Shown here piece by piece: positions 56,401 through 64,000 of a stretch of 64,000 nt of DNA (within the stretch, counting starts at the first letter, position 1; each line of letters starts with the position of its first letter). A program made the position numbers and the translations under genes. The notes below the pieces were generated by a model, which did no database searches, was not told where the DNA came from, and worked only from the letters and a program-made list of their open reading frames with translations. This DNA comes from Mesostigma viride. Lineage: Eukaryota > Streptophyta > Mesostigmatophyceae > Mesostigmatales > Mesostigmataceae. The stretch lies in contig RPFO01000130.1 in the NCBI GenBank assembly GCA_009746045.1, forward strand, positions 2,398,125-2,462,124. Direction: 5' to 3'.

Positions 56401-59400
56401 AAGAAGTACGACGGTGGAATTTGCATAAAACTGATGCCGAAACAATCAGACAGCGAGACATGGCGGTAAGCTGTTGTTATAACAATTTTTTTAGTTCTGG
56501 GATAGTCCAGTCTGCAATGTTATTTGTCTTTGATCCTGCAGTTCTTTGCTGTACTTAGTGTGCAGATGACACCAATGCAATCGATGTCCTGTTTATGGCC
56601 TTCGTGCTTGCAGGTGAGGACATTGCAGAGGATGGTGAACCGTCGACAGGGGAGTCAATCTTCGGCGCATGGGAGACAAAGCGGCACTGCTGAGGTGTGG
56701 CCATATATGCTTGCCACGTGTGGTCTTTATATTTGGCGTTTCTCCAAAGGGTAACAATGTTTGTTGGATTAAACTTAGTTGATTTTTCATTAATGGGTGG
56801 TCATGTGCTTTTGCAGGATGTTGCGTGCGAACCCGGTGCGACGTTTGCATACGTGCGCGCGGCGGAGGCCTTTTGTCGTGGTGACGTACACTCAGTTGAG
56901 GAACAGATCGAGTACCTGCAGTCGTTGGTGAACGAGATTCGACGTCGGGATGATTTCACTGACGAGCAACGTCGGACCCTGGTGAGTTGTTTTTCCGTCC
57001 TATGCACCTGTCAATTTCGCTTCTTTTCTATGTATTGTGATTCTTGCTGTCGCTGTGTAATAACCCACACGATGGTGGAATGTCCTGGATTTATTGCAGG
57101 GAAAAACTGTGTTGGACATGATCAATGCGAGGGTGCAACCTGCAGTTCCTGGGATCATTCGAGAGTCAGCGGTAAGCACAGGCGTTCAGTGGTTTCTGGT
57201 TTGTGTTTGTCGATGGTCACTGTTGTTAGTTGTAACATGTTTACCATGTCATGCAGTCATGTCACTGTGGCAGCATTTGTTGCACATTTGTCTTCGCAGT
57301 GTTTACATTAATGACTGACGGCTAGGGTCTGTTCACCTCACATTCTTTTTGTCATGTCACATGCGCAGGATCCTGCTGGTGTGCAAGCACAGGGCAATGC
57401 GGGGCGGCGTGATGCTGTTGTCAACAAGTTGAATGCGCAGCGAAGGCGGAAGCGTGACAGTCATTTGCGACAGACAAAGCAGAGGATTGCGAGCGGTGCA
57501 CAGCACAAACGAGGCAACAAGGATGCGAGGATGGACGACAATGACGCTGATGACAGCGAGGGGGCTGATGCCGACAGCGATGCGAGGATGGACGACAATG
57601 ACGCTGATGACAGCGAGGGGGCTGGTGCCGACAGCGATGCGAGGACGGACAGCGCCGACGCCGACGACAACGTGGGGAGCACCGGCGACGGGGAGCGCAT
57701 CGACCCGGTTGAGGCAGGCAACCCGGGCTTGTCACCACCTGGCAGTGATGGGAAGCGAGCTGTTGACGATGTGGCGCCTGTGACCAAGGAGACGCAACGG
57801 CAGAAGAACAAGAGGGTGAGTTTTTCTGACGTTATGTCACTGGTGTGCCATAAATTAGATTGCACTTGGTTTGGTATTGGGGTGATGGGCAGGGCATCGC
57901 CAAGTGTTCCCATCAACGGCACGTGGGGGGTGCCTGGCATGCATGCGTGGGTTCGTGGGGTGGCTGCCATGCGTGCGTGGGTGTGGGGGTGGCTGGCATG
58001 CGCGCATGGGTTTGTGGGGTGGCATGCATGCATGCGTGGGTGTAAGGGGGAGCTGCCATGCATGCATGTGGTGCGGGGCTTTTTTTTCGTGCAAGTGTCA
58101 AATGAAATGGTGGTGTTCTTGACCGCGCTGTTCGTTCTGTGCTGGTTTTGGTTGTTGACGACGCAGGAAAACGACGAGATGAAGAAGTTCGGCATGACGC
58201 TCGCCGAGGTGCGTCGGCTCTCGCGTTGCTTGGACACGGGCGACTATGCTGGCTTCGGAATGCGGCCGTTCAAGCTGCGACCACTGACCAACGACCCGAG
58301 CGCCGTGCATCCGTACTCACTCGATGAGCACCGCGAGCGCAGCAAGTGCCCCAAGTGCCACGCGCCCATGTTCAAGGAGGAGGAGCCCAAGGGTAGCCGC
58401 TGCTGCTCGAAAGGAAAGGCAAAGGTGTTGGAGCCGAACCTGAATCTCATCATCGAGAAGCGTAGGCGGCGTGAGCGGCTGCTGGCTGAGGCGAACGCGG
58501 ATGAACGTGAGCTCGCGCGCAACGAGCTGACCCACCAGGAGGAGATGCTGTGGCAGATCCACTGCAACCCGACGAACGTGGCGCTGTGGATCAGGTACGG
58601 TGTTGGCATGAGCACTGCTCTTAATTACTACGTGTTTGTGTGTATTGACGCATGGACCGTGCGGGCATGTCATGCGCCCTTATAGTGCATGAGCTATGCT
58701 CAAATTTTCTTCACAACCCTTGTAGTGCGGAAGCTATGCTGAATTTTTTTCACCATGTTTGCTGGTGCGGAAGCTATGCTCAAATTTTCTTCACAACCCT
58801 TGTAGTGCGGAAGCTATGCTGAATTTTTTTCACCATGTTTGCTGGTGCGGAAGCTATGCTCAAATTTTCTTCACAACCCTTGTAGTGCGGAAGCTATGCT
58901 GAATTTTTTTCACCATGTTTGCTGGTGCGGAAGCTATGCTCAAATTTTCTTCACCACCCTTGTGGTGCGGAAGCTATGCTGAATTTTTTTCACCATGTTT
59001 GCTGGTGCGGAAGCTATGCTCAAATTTTCTTCACCACCCTTGTGGTGCGGAAGCTATGCTGAAGTTCTTTCACCACGCTTGAGGCTTGAGCTACGAGCCT
59101 TGGGGCATGGGATGAGGAACCCCCTAAACCCACGCATGCATGGCAGCTCCCCACCACAGCCACGAATGCATGCCAGCGCCCCCAAACACCCACGCACGCA
59201 TGCCAGCCCCCCCCCAAACGCTTGTGGTGCGGAAGCTATGCTGAATTTTTTTTCGCCAGCCTAGGCTGAAGTGGGTTGCGCCTTGTATTGCACCCTGACA
59301 CATCGTCCCCGCCGATGTATTTGTGAATATGCATCAGGTATGGGCGGATGATCAACCAATTTTTCGCCGTGGCGCGCGTCGTCGCAAGCGGGCGCATCGG

Positions 59401-62400
59401 GGATTCGGTCAAGAACAAGGGGGCGTGCGTGCTCGAGCTGCACGGCCAGACCGTCGAGCGCATCAAGCCAATCATCCGGGACGGCGTGCACGTCAACAAC
59501 GACTTCTTCTTCTTGCTGGACAAGCCGGGAAAGGACGAGGCGCAGGAGGACGTGTTGAAACGGTGAGGGCACGGCAGTCGCTGGTTTTAGCGAGTGCGCG
59601 TTGTGATGTGTGATGGGGTGATTCTTTGGCGTGAGGCGGCGCACACGATGGCTGACGGTGTCTGTGAGTGCGGATGCGCGTACCTTTGTGGCTTCCTGCT
59701 CCGCAGGTGCGAGGTGAAAGAGCGAGACCCCAACCTGCGCAAGCTGCTGGACCTTCTGGAGGAGTACCTGCTCACCTACAACCCGTTGCTCCAGCAGTTT
59801 GCCCGGCAGGCGACCGAGGAGTTGGAGCAGCGGCAGGCGTCCGTAGAGGTGGCGGGACAGTTCTCGCCGGAGGTGCACGCGCCGGAGATCTTCCTGCTGC
59901 CCAGGTGGGTGGGACATGGGTACGGGCCCGACCCTTGGCTGCATTTGTCGCTAGCGACGGTGCACTGCTGCATGCATTAGGGATCTGCATGCATTAGGGG
60001 GGCGCTGCCATGCGTGCGTGGGTGTGGGGGGGGGCTGGCATGCGTACGTTGGTGAGGGGGGTGGCTGGCATGCATGCGTGCATGTGGGGGGGGGCTGGCA
60101 CGCGTGTGTGTATGTGGGGGGGGGCTGGCACGCGTGCGGTTTGCGGGGTGGCTGGCATGCATGCGTGGGTGTGGGGGTGGCTGGCATGCCTTCGTGGGTG
60201 TGGTGGGGAGCTGCCATGCATGCGTGGGTTTAGGGGGGGCTGGCACGCGTGCGTGGGTTCGTGGGGTGGATGCCATGCGTGTGTGGGTGTCGGGGGTGGT
60301 TGGCATGCGTACGTTGGTGAGCGGGTTGGTTGGCATGCATCACCGCGTATTCTAGCAGCTAAAGTGTGGACATGGCGTGAAAGATGATCATGGCTAAGCC
60401 TATGTTCATAAGGTTAATATTCATTGAGTGGCAATCCTTTGCACATGTGGGGGTTGGCTGGCATGCGTGCGTGGGTTTGGGGGGCGGCTGCCATGCGTGC
60501 GTGGGTGTGGGGGGGGGGCTGGCATGCATGCATGCATGTGGGGGGGGCTGGCATCCAAGCGTGGGTTTGTGGGGTGGCTGGCATGCATGCGTACATGAGG
60601 GGGGGGCTGGCATGCGTGCGTGGGTGTGGGGGGGGCGTAGGTGGGTATGGGGGGTGGCTGGCATGCGTGCGTGGGTGTGGGGGGGGAGTGGCATGCATGC
60701 GTGGGTGTGGTGGGGGGCTGCCATGCATGCGTGGCTTGAGGGGGGGGCTGGCATGCGTGCCTGGGTTCGTGGGGTGGCTGCCATGCGTGCGTGGGTGTGG
60801 GGGGTGGCTGGCATGCGTACGTGGGTGTGGGGGGTGGCTGGCATGCGTGCATGGGTTTGTGTGTGTGGGGGGGAAATTGTATGGGCATAATTGTATGGGA
60901 ATTTATTTTGTATTAAGTGATTTCTCCGTGCGCATGGCTGGCATAGCGACCTCGGCTGTCGCCATTTCTGTGCGGGGGGGAGGTCAGCACAGGCAATCGA
61001 GTAAAAGGGCAAGCTGAGCAGACTGCGATATACCATGCATTGAAAGTCCATGACACTGTAGTAGGGCACGAGAGGCAGGGGATGTTGCAAGGGTATGCAG
61101 CACATGTAGGCTGGCGGGCGAGCAGAAAGGGGCAGATGACATGCTGGCATGAGCCATGAGGCTTGAGCCACGAGGCTTGGGGCATGGGGTTGGGGGACGC
61201 AGCAATCAGGCGGGTAGCCAGCCAGCCACATGCACGTGAATAGGGGCAACCCGTCAATCAGGGGTACTACGGGAAGGCGTGGGAAACCAGTTGAGGGTGC
61301 AAACTAGCAAGCGGGGGCGATAAGGTGCGATAAGGTGTGTCACTGTCGGGGGGAGCTGGCATGCGTGCGTGGGTTCGGGGGGGTGCTGGCATGCATGCGT
61401 GGGTGTGGCGGGAACCTATTATTTTGATTTGAGAAACAAGTGGGGTGGCTGCCATGCGTGCGTGGTGCATGGGTGTGGGGGGGGGCTTCCATGCGTGCGT
61501 GGGTTGGCGTGGGGGCTGGCAAGGTGCGTGGGTGCCAAAATTTTCTGCACCACCCGTGTGGCGCGGAAGGTATGCCAAAATTTTCTGCACCACCCTTGTG
61601 GCGCGGAAGCTATGCCTAAACTTTCTGCACCACCCTTGGGGCGCGGGAGCTATGCCAAAACTTTCTTCACCGCCCTTATTATTATTATTGTGCACAACAG
61701 ACACCAACCTTGCCTGACAAGCCCTTGCGGCGCGGGGTGTGTGGGGGGGCTGGCATGCGTGCCTGGGTTCGTGGGGTGGCTGCCATGCATGCGTGGTGCG
61801 TGGGTGTGTGGGGGGGGCTTCCATGCATGCGTGGGTTGGCGTGGGGGTTGGCAAGGTGCGTGGGTGCCAAAATTTCCTGCACCACCCGTGTGGCGCGAAA
61901 GCTATGCCAAACGTTTTCTGCACCACCCTTGTGGCGCGGGAGCTATGCACCACCCTTGGGGCGCGAAAGCTATGCCAAAACTTTCTTCACTGCCCTTGTG
62001 GCGCATAAGATATGCCAAAATTTTCTGCACCACTCTTGTGGCGCGTAAGCTATGCCAAAATTTTCTGCACCACCCTTGTGGCGCGAAAGCTATGCCAAAA
62101 ATTTTCTTCGCGACCCTTGTGGAGCGGGAGCTATGCCAAAACTTTCTTCACTGCCCTTGTGGCGCGGAAGCTATGCCTAAATTTTCTGCACCACCCTTGT
62201 GGCGCGAAAGCTATGCCAAAAATTTTCTGCACCACCCTTGTGGCGCGGGAGCTATGCCAAAATTTTCTGCACCACCCTTGTGGCGCGTAAGCTATGCCAA
62301 AACTTTCTTCACTGCCCTTGTAGCGCGGAAGCTCTGCCTAAATTTTCTGCACCACCCTTGTGGCGCGAAAGGTATGCCAAAATTTTCTGCACCACCCTTG

Positions 62401-64000
62401 TGGCGCGGAAGCTCTGCCAAAATTTTCTGCACCACCCTTGTGGCGCGAAAGCTATGCCAAAATTTTCCCGCGGCGCGGCGCGGTCATGCCAACATTTGGG
62501 TGGCACGAGGCACGCGAGTGGCTGATGTTTGCTCGAGGAAAATCGGGGTGCGGGGGTGGGGATCGCGTTTGCGTGGGTGCGTGCTCGCGTGCAGCGGACA
62601 AAGGAACGCGCAGCCGGGCCACTTTCGTGTCGATGTAGTGGAACGTGGGCCGGAGGGCCAGCGTATCACGAAAGAGCTGCCGCTGGGGAGCAAGGACTAC
62701 ATGGCGCTGGCTTTCCCGGCCATCCATTCGGAGGGCAAGGGGGGGTGGTCGTACAGCTACGATGGGAAGAGCAAGCGCAAGCAGGAGGTCAAGCTGCAGG
62801 ACGAGATCAAGTGCCGGCTGTTCTCCGAGTGGCGGCTCAAGAACAAGGGCGCTTTCGGGCAGCTATACCCGCTGCACGGGAACTCCGCCAAGGAGGACCA
62901 GACCATCACCTTCCTGCGGGGGAAGCAGCGTGAGAAGCACCAGAGGCGGTTGGCGACGTGGGCCGAGCTGAACGACAACCTCAAGGTATTGGACGACCTG
63001 AAGACGATGGGGGTGTACAGCGAGAAGGACTGGAGGAAGTTCACCAAGGCGAACGCCAAGGACCTGCCGGATGAGCTGCGCTCGGGGCTCACCATGCAGC
63101 TGCCGTCCGGCTCAGGGATGGCCAACCGCTTCGTGCTGCACAACATCCAGAACAACATCGCCGCCATCGCCGAGGACGGGGCCCCCTCGGTGTTCGCCAC
63201 GTTCACGTGCAATCCGATGTGGCCAGAAATCCAGGACAACCTGCCGCCGGGAACCGACGTGTACCAACACCCCGAGTTTGCCAACCGCTCGTTTCACATC
63301 CGGCTGGCCGCGTTCATCAAGGGCATCGAGGACGGCGTGATGGGGGCCAAGCCGCTGTACTTGATCTATGTGATCGAGTACCAGACGCGCGGGCTGCCCC
63401 ACGCGCACGTCATCTTCCGGCTCCCCGAGCCCTTCCACCCGACCACCGCCAACGGGCGCATCGACGAGCTCGCGTGGGCGGAGCTGCCGCCAGAGGACGT
63501 CGCGGCGGGGCGTCTGCGCGAGCTCGTGCTCCAGCACATGGTCCACAACCACACCGCTGGCGCCAAGTGCATGAAGAACCGGCGGCACGAGGTGGCGATG
63601 CCCCCGCGGAAAGCGCTGCGCGCGGCGGACATCGCGGCCGCGCGCGACTCGTTCGACCTCGACTCGGCCTCCTCGTCCTCAGACGACGAGCCGTTCACCC
63701 CGTGGCAGCCGCGCACGTACAAGTGCGCCAAGCGCTTCCCCGAGCCCTACGCCAAGCGCACGTTCGAAGACGTGCGGGGCTTCATCCACCCGCGGAGACG
63801 GCACACGTGCAGGCTGAACCAGTGGATCGTCCCGTACAACGCATGGGCCACGTTGCGGTTCGAGGCCCACATCAACTTTGTGGTGACCTCGCACACGCAC
63901 GTCGTCTTCTACCTGAACAAATATATAAACAAGGGGCAGGAGTACGCGGAGATCAAGCTGGGCGAGTGCGACGAGGCCGACGAGTACCTGCGGGGGCGCC
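53492..64000 (+). CDS. Helitron Rep protein with spliced six-module N-terminal array (3' end beyond window)
   Basis: Exons with matching phases: 53492-53914, 54044-54112, 54252-54404, 54573-54761, 54894-55049, 55194-55418, 55569-55724, 55853-56065, 56298-56465, 56614-56694, 56817-56981, 57100-57171, 57369-57815, 58167-58594, 59338-59562, 59707-59904, 62595-64000+. Exons up to 57815 are all phase 0-0 and alternate between two helical exon types, six pairs in all. Exon 57369 has a basic stretch (RRRKRDSHLRQTKQR) and a duplicated acidic MDDNDADDSEGA repeat. From 58167 on it is a Helitron Rep. Features are a zinc motif (CPKCHAPMF, RCCSKGK), ALAFPAIHSEGKGGW, FATFTCNPMWPEI (63195-63233), the HUH pair LPHAHVIF (63400-63408) and the two-tyrosine box YLNKYINK (63910-63933). 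Rep nicks and joins DNA for rolling-circle transposition; the helicase domain should follow past 64000. The true start lies upstream and is unknown. Intron 59905-62594 is filled with satellites. All Rep residues checked are intact. Confidence 0.85.
57930..58075 (+). repeat. G-rich minisatellite (GGCTGGCATGCGTGCGTGGGTGTGGG type), first block
   Basis: Four to five imperfect units of about 30-33 bp with the core 'ggtggctg-catgcgtgcgtg'. It lies inside the intron 57816-58166 of the Helitron-type gene. Confidence 0.85.
58690..59085 (+). repeat. 40-bp satellite organised as 80-bp dimers
   Basis: Unit a (gtgcggaagctatgctcaaa + ttttcttcac...) alternates with unit b (gtgcggaagctatgctgaat + tttttttcaccatgtttgctg) in a regular a-b-a-b order, about 4.5 dimers, so the dimer is the unit of amplification. 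It lies in the intron 58595-59337. One more unit lies at 59221-59250. Confidence 0.93.
59115..59220 (-). repeat. G-rich minisatellite in inverted orientation
   Basis: 'cccacgcatgcatggcagct' and 'cacccacgcacgcatgccag' are the reverse complement of the units at 57930 and 60000. This single inverted block sits between copies of the 40-bp satellite. Confidence 0.8.
60000..60870 (+). repeat. G-rich minisatellite, main blocks
   Basis: Two runs (60000-60345 and 60440-60870) of the roughly 30-bp unit 'ggctggcatgcgtgcgtggg' plus 'tgtggggggt' lie in the intron 59905-62594. G-runs of 5-9 occur in most units, which would favour quadruplex structures on the coding strand (inference). Confidence 0.9.
61350..61870 (+). 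repeat. G-rich minisatellite interleaved with 40-bp satellite
   Basis: Blocks at 61350-61400, 61440-61530 and 61745-61865 are separated by 40-bp units (61540-61680). The composite 'gtgcgtgggtgccaaaattt' joins the two families at 61526 and again at 61856, showing that the two satellites were co-duplicated as one larger unit of about 330 bp. Confidence 0.8.
61540..62466 (+). repeat. 40-bp satellite, second array
   Basis: Units read 'atgccaaaattttctgcacc' plus 'acccttgtggcgcggaagct', about 18 copies with variants (ctttcttcactgcc; cgcgaaagct). It ends about 130 bp before the Rep exon at 62595. It is the same family as 58690-59085 but monomeric and diverged. Confidence 0.93.

Noticed and set aside
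57421-57738. Minus-strand Arg/Cys/Ser-rich ORFs opposite the acidic repeat
   Set aside because: They are shadows of the duplicated MDDNDADDSEGA-coding exon, whose splice sites and phase fit the plus-strand gene.
58690-62466. CRISPR array
   Set aside because: Units are contiguous satellites without unique spacers, lie in introns of a eukaryotic gene, and no cas gene is present.

Overview
The window is nuclear DNA from a eukaryote, most likely of the green lineage (a green or streptophyte alga). The reasons are genes split by GT-AG introns, a SABATH-type carboxyl methyltransferase, a beta-ureidopropionase that reads like the plant PYD3 form, GT29 glycosyltransferases, LINE and Helitron elements, and very heavy micro- and minisatellite content. 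The species cannot be named from sequence alone. No bacterial operon structure, rRNA, tRNA or CRISPR array was found, and I could not support any specific promoter or terminator.

Layout. 0-10 kb: LINE debris on both strands around one intact intronless SABATH gene (2640-3740). 10.4-21.0 kb: a beta-ureidopropionase gene on the minus strand, seven exons, with a 4.46 kb 28-bp minisatellite in intron 4. 21.5-25.0 kb: a 3.53 kb DNA transposon with 122-bp inverted ends and a 9-bp target duplication, holding an octamer satellite. 26.2-32.7 kb: a plus-strand GT29-like gene with a long low-complexity tail. 33.2-42.0 kb: a nest of LINE copies in both orientations, two of them with ORF1, plus a GGAC/GGAT array. 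42.6-47.8 kb: a complete five-exon GT29 (sialyltransferase-motif) gene on the minus strand. 49.4-50.0 kb: a foldback element. 50.4-51.3 kb: a tandem duplication. 53.5-64.0 kb (running off the end): an exon-rich gene whose 3' part is a Helitron Rep (HUH endonuclease) and whose 5' part is six tandem copies of a two-exon module.

The most unusual signal is shared by three unrelated genes (beta-ureidopropionase, GT29, SABATH). Short copies of an exon edge, each carrying the splice site or the stop codon plus about 15-30 bp, are reiterated in the adjoining intron or flank and decay with distance. The second is the Helitron Rep gene with its spliced modular N-terminus and satellite-filled introns. 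The resident host genes do not form a pathway: pyrimidine catabolism, small-molecule methylation and Golgi glycosylation are simply neighbours separated by mobile DNA.
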